64,000 bases of DNA from Bacteroides mediterraneensis (lineage in GTDB: Bacteria > Bacteroidota > Bacteroidia > Bacteroidales > Bacteroidaceae), in contig NZ_LT635783.1 of the NCBI RefSeq assembly GCF_900128455.1, positions 1,762,919 through 1,826,918 on the forward strand, given 5' to 3'. Below, in pieces: positions 10,260-19,768 of this stretch. How positions within the stretch are numbered: the first letter of the stretch is position 1; every line of letters starts with the position of its first letter. A model generated the notes under the pieces. The model did not search any database. It had not been told where the DNA came from and worked only from the letters and a program-made list of their open reading frames with translations. The position numbers and the translations under genes were made by a program.

Positions 10260-10402
10260 CGATTAAGTCTCACAATCTACACTTTGTCAGCTTTTGGCTT
10301 TATTGTCCATTGTTATTATTCAATAATGGTTCTTTCTCTAACGATATGCTGTTTTTACCAAGAATTTACATAAAAGTTGTTATAATATGACAGTATCGGC
10401 GA

Positions 10403-10507
10403 ATCGGTACCACTGTAGCGCATGAATCGGTACCATCATAGCACTGCATTCGGTACCATCGTATCACTTGAATCGGTACCATCATAGCGCCCCAATCGGT
10501 ACCAAAA
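10403..10507. repeat. Left-end IS21 transposase-binding array
   Basis: Five copies of (AAT)CGGTACCA have GGTACC at 10406, 10429, 10452, 10475 and 10499. The spacing of 23-24 bp is close to two helical turns, so a multimeric transposase would see all sites on one face. Confidence 0.8.
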
Positions 10508-10579
10508 AGATGTAAAGTTCTGCTCATGTATAATAATAACCGCCTATCTTTGCAGAAGAATTTTTAAATCTGTATAGAT

Positions 10580-12136
10580 ATGGCACAAAGTAATGTAAAC
10601 ATGAGCAAATTAAAACGTTCATTTCAAATGCTAGCGGCAAAAATACCGCAACGCACCATTTGCGAGCAACTACACATGGGACGTGGCGTACTGAACCGTT
10701 ACAAGACCTTGGCGGATTCCCAAGGTTTGTCCTATGGCGTGATAGGCCGCATGAGTGACGGGGAAATAGAATCTTTCCTCCAGTTGTCCAAACCCACAGC
10801 AGCCCCATCTTCCCAACGTCAGGTGCTGGACGGGCTGTAGCCTGAATATGTGTCAGACTTGTCGCATAACCGCTACCTCACCATTCAAGCCCTGCACGAG
10901 TCATACAAGAAGGAGCATCCCGACGGATATGGATACACCCAGTTCAAGAAGTCAATCCGTAAGTATCAGTACTCACACAACCTCAGCTTCCATAACACCT
11001 ATATTCCTGGGGAAGAGATGCAGATTGACTTCGCCGGCGATACCCTGTGGCTTACCGACCCGAAGACAGGTGAGCTAACCAAGGTTGTCGTCCTGGTCTG
11101 TATCCTGCCATACAGCGGCTTGGGATTTGCCAAGGCTATGTACAACGCTTCCATGGAGAACTTCTTCGGCGGTATATCCGATGCCTTCTCTTACTTCGGC
11201 GGAACAACTCGCATAGCCAAGAGTGACAACATGAAGCAGTGGGTGAAGAAATACGACCGCTACGAGCCAGCGTTCAATGATGCAGCCGTGGAATGGGCCG
11301 CCTACTACGATACAACCCTCCAAACCTGCAGGGTTCGCACTCCCAGGGACAAAGGTCCAGTCGAGGGACTCGTCCAAAAGACCTACAATGCCGTCTACGC
11401 TCTGCTACATGACGAGGTGTTTTACAATCTACCGAGTATGAATGCCCGTATCTATGAGTTGATGGACGGCTTCAATGAAAAGCCGTCCAGAACGACAGGG
11501 AGAAGCAGACGTGACATCTTCGAGGCGGAAGAGCAACCTACGTTGGGCAAACTGCCCATGACTCCATACCGCTTCAGATATCGCAAGGAGGTGAAACTGT
11601 CCGGTACCTATCACGTCATGGTTGACAAGCACAACTATAGCGTGCCATACCAGTATGTCGGGCAAAAGGTGAGCGTACTGTGGGACTTGGATACCGTGGA
11701 GGTTTACTCCGGGAGTTCTCGCATAGCCATCCATCAGCGTCGCCAAGGATCTGGATACAGCACGCTTGACGAGCATATGCCAGACAAACATCTTGCCTAC
11801 AAGCACGGACAGGGATATAATGCCGCCTATTTCCTGGAGGAGGCGGCATTGGTCGGCAGCAACACCACTGCTGCAGTCCAATCCATCCTCAATCGCACGA
11901 AGCATGTCGAGCAGTCGTACAAGTCCTGCCAAGGAGTCCTGTCTCTCAAGCGCAAGTATGGCAAGGAGCGTCTGGAGAAGGCCTGCAAGCGTCTGGCAGG
12001 TTGTTCATCCATCACCTACACGACCATCCGCAATGTGTTGGAGAAGAACCTTGATCAAGTTGACGGGGAAGAAACAGTCTCAAATGTGCCACAGAACGAC
12101 TATGTGAGAGGCGCGGAGGCATTTATGAACATTTAA
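10580..12136 (+). pseudogene. istA: IS21 transposase IstA, interrupted by an in-frame amber codon
   Basis: The frame from the ATG at 10580 encodes an N-terminal helix-turn-helix region (IPQRTICEQLHMGRGVLNRY), then meets TAG at 10838. It continues in the same frame to 12136 with the DDE catalytic domain (EEMQIDFAGDTLW, FFGGISDAFSYFGG, PRDKGPVEGLVQ). Without the stop the protein would be about 518 residues, the normal IstA size. There is no frameshift, only one nonsense codon. Unless the amber is read through or the fragments cooperate, transposition from this copy should be abolished or need help in trans. Confidence 0.88.
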
Positions 12137-12152
12137 ACATATATATAGTAAC

Positions 12153-12884
12153 ATGAACTTACAAGAAACCATCATACAACTCAACGAGTTGAAGCTCAGA
12201 GGTATGTCATCCTCCTTCGAGGCCATGACCAGCCTTCCTGTACAGAACCGCCCATCCCTGGAAGTCGCCATCTCCAAGATGGTGGATGCAGAGGTGCAGG
12301 ACAGACGAGATCGAAAGACCGCCATGTATCTAAAAATCAGCAAGCTTAGATATACGGCACTCTTAGAGGATGTCATCTGTGGAACAGACCGCAACTTCAC
12401 CAAGGATGACCTTACCGCCATTGCCGACTGTGCCTTTATACGCAGGCATGAGAACTTGCTCATACAAGGAAAGTGCGGCTGCGGAAAATCCTTTCTTGCC
12501 TGTGCCCTTGGAAGACAGGCTTGCATGCTAGGCTATAGAACTCTCTATCTCAACATGAACAGCTTTGTGGAGAAAGTTGCACTCAGCAAGCTGGATGGGT
12601 CGTACCTAAAGATGATAACCAATCTAGAAAAGTATGACTTGCTCATATGGGATGACTTCGGGTTGCAGCCAATGGATGACAAGACCAGACTCGCAATGCT
12701 CCAAATCCTAGAAGAGAGATACGAGAGAAAGTCCGTCATTATCGCCTCACAGCTTCCTATTGCCAAATGGTATGATTATATAGGTGATCCTACCTTGGCA
12801 GATGCCATTATGGACCGTTTGGTGGCAAATGCAAGTAAAATAGAGTTAAAAGGCGATTCTATGCGCCAGAAATTGAAAAAATAA
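12153..12884 (+). CDS. istB: IS21 transposition helper ATPase IstB
   Basis: The product is 243 residues, the family's usual length. It has an AAA+ core with Walker A GKCGCGKSFLACALG at about residue 106, Walker B LLIWDDFG at about residue 165, and a conserved IASQLP segment after it. IstB assembles on target DNA and stimulates the IstA transposase. It starts 16 bases after istA and is intact, unlike istA. Confidence 0.92.
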   Translation: MNLQETIIQLNELKLRGMSSSFEAMTSLPVQNRPSLEVAISKMVDAEVQDRRDRKTAMYLKISKLRYTALLEDVICGTDRNFTKDDLTAIADCAFIRRHENLLIQGKCGCGKSFLACALGRQACMLGYRTLYLNMNSFVEKVALSKLDGSYLKMITNLEKYDLLIWDDFGLQPMDDKTRLAMLQILEERYERKSVIIASQLPIAKWYDYIGDPTLADAIMDRLVANASKIELKGDSMRQKLKK

Positions 12885-12921
12885 ATTACCTTTGCAAATT
12901 GAAAAGCAGAACTGAAATCTT

Positions 12922-12998
12922 GGTACCGCTTGCAGCGATACAAGCGGTACCGATTGCAGTGATAGCATGGTACCGATTACACCGCTACGCTTGGTACC
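12922..12998. repeat. Right-end IS21 transposase-binding array
   Basis: Four inverted copies with GGTACC at 12922, 12946, 12969 and 12993, again spaced 23-24 bp, mirror the left array. The two arrays define the functional ends of the element. Confidence 0.8.
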
Positions 12999-13057
12999 GA
13001 TACAGCGCTATCGTCATATAATATATATAAATATTCGTCTTTGATACTTCCTGCCAT

Positions 13058-13065
13058 TATCTTTG
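13058..13065 (+). promoter_or_regulatory. Predicted promoter -7 box of rteA-rteB
   Basis: TATCTTTG matches TAnnTTTG, with a TTTG at 13040-13043 upstream. It lies 61 bases before the rteA ATG. In CTnDOT, rteA and rteB are co-transcribed with tetQ. Here tetQ is absent from this position and the IS21 end lies about 40 bp upstream, so the operon may depend on this promoter. Confidence 0.5.
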
Positions 13066-13125
13066 CCGATTAAAATGTTAGTGCAAAGCAATAATGAAGT
13101 AATAGAAACGTAAAAAGTAAACAAC

Positions 13126-15426
13126 ATGGAACGCAAAGAACAGACCGGGCATATCTGTAGATGGATGGCTTTAGGCATCATGACTGCCATCGTCATCGTA
13201 GGATGTACCATTGTAATCGGCCTATTTGAATGGCGCGACAGAAAGGAGATTGAGTGTAGAAATGCAGAACTGCATCAGTGGCGAAAGAATGTGCATGACT
13301 TAAACTTGCACATAACGGAATTGTCACTGCTTGGTGAAATGGTTGCGGATTGGGACTCAACAGATGTAAATGAGTATCATTCGCTTCGATTGGAAGTGGA
13401 CAGTATGCTTGAAGGCATCGCAGGTATCTGTCCGAAAGAAGATTCTGATACGATCTGCCGTCTTCTTGCAGAAAAGGAACAGCTCCTTCTAGATATAAAG
13501 GATGCTATGCAGGAATTGAATGCCACTCAAGAAAAGCTGACCGCAGAAGTTCCAAGAATTGTAGAGCAGAATAAGACTGAAAGCAAAAGACTTTCAGCTA
13601 TGCCACAGCAGGCAAAGCCAAAGAAGCGAGGTTTCTTCAGCAGATTGTTCGGCAAGAAAGAAAATGCAGTAACAACAGGCAACCGTTTAACCCAAACTGA
13701 AAAGATGCTCACCAACCTAAACCAAACGGTTGTTGCTAAACATCACCAGCAAAGCCGTAAGGTAGTGGAGATATTGGATAGTCTTGGAAATAGAAATGAA
13801 GGTATCAATAAGCAGTTGCAAAGAGTAATCAGCATAGCTGATGAGAATGTGGATAAAGGCATCAAAGTTCGTGAGCGACAAATCGCAGACTTGGAAGGCA
13901 ATTATACCTATTATTATATAGGGATGATAGGATTGTTGATATTGGTGTTTTTCGTATTATTCCTATTGGTGTGGCGATTCGCATTCAAGACACGTAAGAG
14001 CAAGGAAGAAACAAGAAAGGTGATGCTGACAGTAACACATGAGATGCGCAGTCCTTTGTCTGCCATCAAGGATTATGCCCGCAAGATTAGCGGACTTGAA
14101 GATGCTACGGATGAAAGCAAACGGTATGCCGACTTGATTGTTGACACATCGAAAGGCTTGACTTCTATGATAGACAGTTTCCTGGTTTACTCCAAATTAG
14201 CGAATGGAAAGGCGACCGTCAAGGAACGCCCTTTCCGTATGATGGACATTGCCGAGCAATTAAAGATGGAGTATGAGCCCTTTGCTGCGAAGAAACAACT
14301 TGAATTGAGCGTCAACAATAAGGCAGATGGTGTTGTCAATGGAGACAAGGAAAAGGTGCTTACAATAGGACGCAATCTGCTTTCCAATGCCATCAAATAT
14401 ACGGGAAAGGGTGAGATAGTATTGTCCACAACCTATAAAAATGGTGTATTCATGCTAATGGTTAAGGATACAGGAACAGGATTGGACGACAAGCAACAAA
14501 AACAAATCTTTAAGGAATTTGCAAGATTGGGAAATGCGGTCACCCAACCGGGATTTGGCTTGGGACTTTCCATTGTCAAGAACCTCGTTTCACTTATGAA
14601 AGGAAAAATCGATGTGTCCAGTCACCAAGGGCTGGGAAGTATATTTACCATTAGTCTTCCTATGGCTACAGCCGAAAAGCAGAATGTGGAACCAACTCAG
14701 TATAGAACGAAACGACAAGATTCGTTTACTGTCATTGCCATTGATGATAGCCATGTGCAACTGAGTACCATTCGTGAGGCGTTTGCATCAAACGGCATTG
14801 TATGTGACACTTGTAATAATGCCACGGATTTATTGGATATGATGCGCAAAAAATCTTATGATCTGCTGATAACGGATTTGAAGATGGCTGAAGTGAATGG
14901 TATCGAGATTCTGGAAATGATGCGTATGGTGAACGTGCGTAACTCTAAGACTATTCCTGTTGTTGTTATGACAGCAGCACCAAATGTGAGTGAGCAAGAA
15001 CTGCTTGACGCAGGATTTGTCGCTTGTCTGTTCAAGCCGATGTCTGACAAGGATTTGATAAACACTGCAAGAAAGTGTGTGAATGGCAAGATAGCAGAAA
15101 AACAAATAGACTTCTCTATGTTGCTGACCTACGGCAATGAAAAAGAGACTTTGGAGAATTTCGTAAAGGAAATGACTGATACATTGGGCAGTATCCGTAA
15201 TGCAGCCAAAGAGGAGAACCGCAAGAAAATGTCCGATGCCATTCACCACGCAAGAAGCTCGTGGATGATGGTACAATCTGACGAGTCTTTGAACTATCTT
15301 TTTGACCTGATTGAAGATTCTACATCATCAGACGACGTTATCAACCAAGCGGTTGAGGATGTTTTCGCACATGGTGAGGCAATCATCAAAGCCGCACAAA
15401 AGAAAATTGAGGAGGTAACAGTATGA
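13126..15426 (+). CDS. rteA: RteA, hybrid sensor histidine kinase of the ICE
   Basis: The product is 766 residues in the inner membrane. TM1 (MALGIMTAIVIVGCTIVIGL) and TM2 (MIGLLILVFFVLFLLVW) flank a coiled-coil-rich sensor region. The kinase core follows: H-box VTHEMRSPLSAIKDY, N-box GRNLLSNAIKY, G1 VKDTGTGLDD and G2 GFGLGLSIVK. A receiver domain comes next (VIAIDDSHVQ, LLITDLKM, phospho-acceptor Asp in the latter; CLFKPM), then a C-terminal Hpt-like helix pair with HHARSSW. In CTnDOT, RteA acts with RteB to raise rteC expression in response to tetracycline via the upstream tetQ leader. Its stop overlaps the rteB start by four bases, indicating translational coupling. Confidence 0.93.
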   Translation: MERKEQTGHICRWMALGIMTAIVIVGCTIVIGLFEWRDRKEIECRNAELHQWRKNVHDLNLHITELSLLGEMVADWDSTDVNEYHSLRLEVDSMLEGIAGICPKEDSDTICRLLAEKEQLLLDIKDAMQELNATQEKLTAEVPRIVEQNKTESKRLSAMPQQAKPKKRGFFSRLFGKKENAVTTGNRLTQTEKMLTNLNQTVVAKHHQQSRKVVEILDSLGNRNEGINKQLQRVISIADENVDKGIKVRERQIADLEGNYTYYYIGMIGLLILVFFVLFLLVWRFAFKTRKSKEETRKVMLTVTHEMRSPLSAIKDYARKISGLEDATDESKRYADLIVDTSKGLTSMIDSFLVYSKLANGKATVKERPFRMMDIAEQLKMEYEPFAAKKQLELSVNNKADGVVNGDKEKVLTIGRNLLSNAIKYTGKGEIVLSTTYKNGVFMLMVKDTGTGLDDKQQKQIFKEFARLGNAVTQPGFGLGLSIVKNLVSLMKGKIDVSSHQGLGSIFTISLPMATAEKQNVEPTQYRTKRQDSFTVIAIDDSHVQLSTIREAFASNGIVCDTCNNATDLLDMMRKKSYDLLITDLKMAEVNGIEILEMMRMVNVRNSKTIPVVVMTAAPNVSEQELLDAGFVACLFKPMSDKDLINTARKCVNGKIAEKQIDFSMLLTYGNEKETLENFVKEMTDTLGSIRNAAKEENRKKMSDAIHHARSSWMMVQSDESLNYLFDLIEDSTSSDDVINQAVEDVFAHGEAIIKAAQKKIEEVTV

Positions 15427-16739
15427 AGAAAGTAATAATCATTGAAGACAGTCCGACATTTTGCAATATGTTGGGCAAGAAGTTGGAGGCGAAGGGATGG
15501 AAAACAATCTTATGCTACAATTACAGAGATGGTCTGAAAGCTGTTAAGGAATCCTCAGAATGGAATGTTGTCATTTCGGATATGCGCTTGGGGAATGATA
15601 ACGGCATCGACCTGTTGGAATGGTTGCGTAGTAACGGCTACCAGAATCCATTTATTATCATGACATCTTACGATGAAAGCATGAGTGCCGTGAAGACTAT
15701 GAAATTGGGAGCGGAAGACTATATACCGAAGAAATTGTTGCTTGATGTAGTTTATGAACGTTTGGAAGAAATCATAGACAAGCAGAAACGACTCGTAGAG
15801 TTGAATAACAAGATTGTTTACCGCAAAAGTGAGAAGTTTCGCCGTATATACAAAATGGCAGAATTGTTTGCCAAAAGCGACATGGCTGTTATGATATTGG
15901 GCGACAACGGAACTGGCAAAGAACATATAGCGGAAAAGATACATCTGCAAAGCAAAAGAGCCGACAAGCCTTTTGAAGTAGTAGATTGCGGTACGCTTTC
16001 TGCGGAACTTGCCGTTTCCGCTCTCTTCGGGCATGAGAAAGGGGCATTCACAAGTGCGGAGGCAGCAAGAAAAGGTTACTTTGAATTGGCTGCTGGAGGT
16101 ACGCTGTTCTTGGACGAGATAGGCAACCTGCCGAAAGATGTACAGGCGATGCTGCTGCGTGTGTTGCAATCCAAGAGCTACCGACCATTGGGAGCTATAA
16201 AAGACAAAGTGGCTGATGTGCGCATTATTGCCGCCACCAACGAAAACCTGCAAGAGGCAGTTCGGGAAGGACGATTCAGAAGCGACCTGTATTATCGACT
16301 TCACGAAGCGGTTATTGAGATTCCACGGTTGCGGGATTGTAAGGAAGATATTATGCCATTAGCTAACTTCTTCCTGAAACTATATGATAGGCATACGGAC
16401 AAAGAAATAAAATGTATCAGTAAGGAAGCGCAAAGGGCACTTGTAAGCCATACATGGCCAGGTAATGTGCGTGAGTTGAAATCATGTATCATGCGAGCTA
16501 TGCTGTTATGCGAGAATGAGATAATAGATGTCGAGGACTTGCAGTTGTCACAATCGGCATTGACAGAAGAGGCTTTGGACTTTGATGAACAAGAACGCAA
16601 GATCAATCGAGAGCGTATCTTGTGGGCTTTGAAGCAATGTAATGGCATCAAGCGTGATGCGGCAAAAATGTTGGAAATGAGCCATACTACATTCTATGCC
16701 CGCATGAAAGAGTATGGTATTCCAACTAACAAGTTGTAA
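15423..16739 (+). CDS. rteB: RteB, sigma-54-type response regulator
   Basis: The product is 438 residues. The N-terminal receiver domain has the phospho-acceptor in VVISDMRLGNDNG and Lys in YIPKK. A central AAA+ domain has Walker A GDNGTGKEHIAEKIH, a GAFTSAE loop in place of GAFTGA and Walker B GGTLFLDEIGN. The C-terminal Fis-type helix-turn-helix reads NGIKRDAAKMLEMSHTTFY. The Thr is kept but the second Gly of GAFTGA is Ser, so how it contacts sigma factor is open. In CTnDOT, RteB activates rteC. It overlaps rteA by four bases and ends before a strong hairpin. Confidence 0.93.
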   Translation: MKKVIIIEDSPTFCNMLGKKLEAKGWKTILCYNYRDGLKAVKESSEWNVVISDMRLGNDNGIDLLEWLRSNGYQNPFIIMTSYDESMSAVKTMKLGAEDYIPKKLLLDVVYERLEEIIDKQKRLVELNNKIVYRKSEKFRRIYKMAELFAKSDMAVMILGDNGTGKEHIAEKIHLQSKRADKPFEVVDCGTLSAELAVSALFGHEKGAFTSAEAARKGYFELAAGGTLFLDEIGNLPKDVQAMLLRVLQSKSYRPLGAIKDKVADVRIIAATNENLQEAVREGRFRSDLYYRLHEAVIEIPRLRDCKEDIMPLANFFLKLYDRHTDKEIKCISKEAQRALVSHTWPGNVRELKSCIMRAMLLCENEIIDVEDLQLSQSALTEEALDFDEQERKINRERILWALKQCNGIKRDAAKMLEMSHTTFYARMKEYGIPTNKL

Positions 16740-16752
16740 TGGTATAAGAACC

Positions 16753-16792
16753 GTGTAAGGAAGATTGGACAAGTGTCCGGTTTTCCTTACAC
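16753..16792 (+). terminator. Terminator-like hairpin after rteB
   Basis: A perfect 10-bp stem GTGTAAGGAA / TTCCTTACAC encloses an inner GGAC/GTCC stem. It lies 13 bases after the rteB stop and separates rteAB from rteC, which is expected to have its own RteB-controlled promoter. Confidence 0.6.
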
Positions 16793-16969
16793 TATTTCTG
16801 CTTGCAATTCCCTTGTGAAAATCTTATTCTCTTGATAAAGTTGCTGATTATCAGGAAATATCATCATCCTATTGTTTAGTCTGTCTTGGAATGGCATATG
16901 TATTGGACTAATAAATGGTGTGCGCACGAATACATCAAATTAGTACAAACCCATAAAAGAGACAGCAAC

Positions 16970-17599
16970 ATGGAATACAACATATTGTTAGAGACTGATT
17001 TTTTCAACTTGCTGAATGCAGGTCATAAGAACAAAAGTGGTAACGCTTTAGAGAACTCATATCGTGAGTTTATCAAGGTTGTGGTTGATTTATGCAGCAC
17101 TAACGTGAAGCAAGCGGTCTTTGCACTGTCATACGTAGAAACCGAGCTTGACTTTCATCTGTCAATGCCCCATATAAAGGATTGTTTGGGAACCGTAGGC
17201 TTGTATGTGCGCAAAGCAATTGCATTTGTCCGCAGAATGCAAGAGCATGTGGCAGCAACATATCATCTTCATGTGACCACATCCACTTCAGAAGCCTCTC
17301 CGCCAGTATCATCAGAATCAAAGCCATTAGTAAAATGGACTGGCAATGCCGTTGACCTTGTAGAAATGGTATATGGCATCTGCGTCATGGGAAGCGTGAA
17401 TGATGGCGATGTGAAGTTCAAGGACTTGGCGCATGCCATGTACCAGTTCTTTGGTATCAAAGCCAAGGACTGCTATCGTTTCTATACCGACATCAGAAGA
17501 CGCAAGAACTATAGTCGCACCTATTTTTTGGACAAGATGCAGGAGAAGTTGAACGACAAAATGCGAAAGGATGATGAATTGGAAAGAATGAGACGATAA
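16970..17599 (+). CDS. rteC: RteC, regulator of ICE excision genes
   Basis: I chose the ATG at 16970 (MEYNILLETDFF). An in-frame ATG at 16886 would add 28 residues unlike the family. The product of 209 residues has an all-helical N-terminal half (YREFIKVVVDLC, LSYVETELDFHLSMP) and a winged-helix-like C-terminal half (FKDLAHAMYQFFGIKAKDCY, DIRRRKNYSRTYFLD). In CTnDOT, RteC binds upstream of xis2c and activates the excision operon. That operon is not next to rteC here: mobC follows convergently after 77 bases. Confidence 0.9.
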   Translation: MEYNILLETDFFNLLNAGHKNKSGNALENSYREFIKVVVDLCSTNVKQAVFALSYVETELDFHLSMPHIKDCLGTVGLYVRKAIAFVRRMQEHVAATYHLHVTTSTSEASPPVSSESKPLVKWTGNAVDLVEMVYGICVMGSVNDGDVKFKDLAHAMYQFFGIKAKDCYRFYTDIRRRKNYSRTYFLDKMQEKLNDKMRKDDELERMRR

Positions 17600-17631
17600 A
17601 AAACGATAAATCCCATATATGTATGCAGGGT

Positions 17632-17667
17632 CGAGTAACTGAAAGGACAATTCCTAAAAGTTACTCG
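17632..17667. terminator. Bidirectional hairpin between rteC and mobC
   Basis: The stem CGAGTAACT / AGTTACTCG has an 18-nt loop and lies between two convergent genes, so it can terminate both. The GAGTAACT motif recurs in the palindromes at 21540-21579. Confidence 0.6.
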
Positions 17668-17676
17668 CCTTATTGT

Positions 17677-19680
17677 TTATTTCTGTATGAGATGCTTTAA
17701 GCTCTCGTCACCAGCGATGCGCTCCAGCTCGTCCTTGACAATCAGCTTGACATCCTCCTTGATTTGGTTGTAATTGTCCAGAATAGCTTGCTTCATGCAG
17801 TCGTTGCCATCGGCATCCTTGAAGTCGTTGATGATGGGGATAGGCTGATAATGGCTTTCCTCTCGCTTTACCTTATCGGTGTCAACGACAATCTCGGCAT
17901 GGAAGATCTTCTGCTCTATGCGCTCGGTGAAGTTGTCGGAAACAGAGCCGACAAACATACCTTGGGTAAGACCACTTATCTTGCTTGGCGGAATGAGACT
18001 GTCCATCTGGGTATTGATAGATGTAGAGACATCCTGACGGTTGATGGAAATGGACTGGCGCTTTTGGAGCACTTTTCCAAAACGCTCGGATAAAGTCTTG
18101 GCGGTCTCGCCAACGACCTGTCCGCTGAAGATATTACCAACGGTATTGATAACCACCTTAGCCTCCTTGTCTCCATAATCACGGACCAACTGCGAGAAGT
18201 CCTGGAAGCCCAAGCAGACGGCAACTTTGTTGCTTCGTGCCGTGGCAATCAGGTTATCCAAGCCTTTGAAATAGATGGTCGGCAACTCGTCAATGATAAC
18301 GGATGATTTGAGTTGTCCCTTCTTGTTGATGAGTTTCACGATGCGGCTGTTGTACAAGCCGAGTGCAGCACCATAAATGTTCTGACGGTCGGGATTGTTG
18401 CCGACACATAGAATTTTCGGTTCTTCGGGATTGTTGATGTCGAGTGTAAACTCGCTTGCGGACATCACCCAGTAGAGTTGTGGTGAAATCATTCGTGACA
18501 GCGGAATCTTTGCGCTTGCAATCTGCCCCGCCAACTGCTCCATTGCCCCACCTTGCCATGCATCCATGAATGGAGAAAGATAGTTCTCAAGTTCGGGATA
18601 GCTCGTCAGTATCGGAAAAACATCCTCGTATCTGCGGTTGAGCAATTCTATGGCATGAGGAAAGGTACAATACTTCCCGTTCTTGTAGATTCTTAGGTAC
18701 CAAATGATGGCTGCAAAGAGGATAATCGGACTCTCCACGAAGAAGTCGCCCTGCTTCTGAACCCACGTCTTGTTGAGGTTGAGCATGATGGTGTATGCAC
18801 TCTCATAAGCATCGGAAATGTCACTCATGAAATCCGGGTGAATGGGATTGCAGCGATGACTTCTGCGAGGATCGTCAAAGTTGATGACATAGAACTGGGG
18901 CTTGACCTTATATCCATTCTGATGGTTCATCATGTGGTTGTAGGCAATCGTCGAAAGGTCGGGAAACTTGAAATCATAGATATACATTGAATACCCCTTC
19001 TCTATCTGCTGTTTGATGTAGTTGTTCACTACAGCAAAAGACTTGCCACTACCCGGTGTACCTAACACGATGGTCGCTCGGAACGGATTGACCACGTTGA
19101 TCCATCCTCTCTGCCATTTCTTCTTGTAGTAGAAGCGAATGGGCAGATTGACAGAATACTCGTTCTCCATGAGTTTGGTCTCCTGCATGAAACTCTCGTT
19201 CTCATTATTGAAAACATCCTCCATGAGGTTGTGTTTCAAGAGCCTGCTCATCCAGAGTCCTCCCATCAACAGGCAGATATAACCCGCTGTCATTGTAAAG
19301 ATGTACAGCGTGGCATTGCCCAAATGAGATATAGGCAACAATAATATCCACCAGTTGAGGAAGAACAGACAGAAGCCTACGGCAAGAACCGTCCAAATCT
19401 TGCTCCAACTCATCTTCTCTGCCTTTACGCCCTTGGTTCCAAGACATGAGAGTGCCAAGAGTAAAAGCGAGAACAACTTTGTGTAGAGGATAGAATGAAA
19501 CAAGCCACCTGTACGGTTGAAGTTGATAAGGATTCTGTCAACAACTCCGATTGTCACTCCCCATATGTGCATTGCCTCGTAGCAATACCAATATACATTC
19601 ATAATTGCGAGTATTATACTCACGGCACGGAGAAAATCCATAATTTTCCCCAGTGCTCTCAAATCGTCTTCTTGTGCCAT
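17677..19680 (-). CDS. mobC: MobC, VirD4/TraG-type coupling protein
   Basis: The product is 667 residues. It has several N-terminal membrane segments (residues 15-150, for example WTVLAVGFCLFFLNWWILLL) and a cytoplasmic ATPase with Walker A VLGTPGSGKSFAVVNNYI at about residue 208, then YIYDFKFPDLS and SSVIIDELPTIYF as Walker B, and ATARSNKVAVCLGFQDFSQL, the VirD4/TraD/TraG core. It links the relaxosome to the mating channel. In Bacteroides mobilisable and conjugative elements this gene is called mobC. It lies 88 bases downstream of mobB on the same strand. Confidence 0.92.
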   Translation of the reverse strand: MAQEDDLRALGKIMDFLRAVSIILAIMNVYWYCYEAMHIWGVTIGVVDRILINFNRTGGLFHSILYTKLFSLLLLALSCLGTKGVKAEKMSWSKIWTVLAVGFCLFFLNWWILLLPISHLGNATLYIFTMTAGYICLLMGGLWMSRLLKHNLMEDVFNNENESFMQETKLMENEYSVNLPIRFYYKKKWQRGWINVVNPFRATIVLGTPGSGKSFAVVNNYIKQQIEKGYSMYIYDFKFPDLSTIAYNHMMNHQNGYKVKPQFYVINFDDPRRSHRCNPIHPDFMSDISDAYESAYTIMLNLNKTWVQKQGDFFVESPIILFAAIIWYLRIYKNGKYCTFPHAIELLNRRYEDVFPILTSYPELENYLSPFMDAWQGGAMEQLAGQIASAKIPLSRMISPQLYWVMSASEFTLDINNPEEPKILCVGNNPDRQNIYGAALGLYNSRIVKLINKKGQLKSSVIIDELPTIYFKGLDNLIATARSNKVAVCLGFQDFSQLVRDYGDKEAKVVINTVGNIFSGQVVGETAKTLSERFGKVLQKRQSISINRQDVSTSINTQMDSLIPPSKISGLTQGMFVGSVSDNFTERIEQKIFHAEIVVDTDKVKREESHYQPIPIINDFKDADGNDCMKQAILDNYNQIKEDVKLIVKDELERIAGDESLKHLIQK

Positions 19681-19768
19681 TGTTTTTCAGTTTTGAAGTT
19701 ATACAAATTGTTTTTGATTGAAGGTAGGCTTTCTCCATTGTATAAGAAAGCCAACCTTGATAACACGA

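Larger units (their letters stand above)
10388..13016 (+). mobile_element. IS21-family insertion sequence, 2,629 bp
   Basis: The element begins TGACAGTATCGGCGAATCGG and ends in the imperfect inverse, TGTCA-type terminus (GGTACCGATACAGCGCTATC then GTCA). It carries istA and istB in the usual order. The 7 bp TATAATA at 10381-10387 is repeated at 13017-13023, a clean target duplication. Both ends carry arrays of GGTACC sites, as expected for IstA binding. The intact duplication implies simple insertion between the Rhs/C10 region and rteA, so those two regions were already adjacent. Confidence 0.92.

Noticed and set aside
10838..10840. Genetic-code change (amber as sense codon)
   Set aside because: TAG or other stops end many intact genes in the window, including traI and the rteB-region genes by TAG/TAA, and only istA and one other gene show an internal TAG. 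Local nonsense mutations are simpler.
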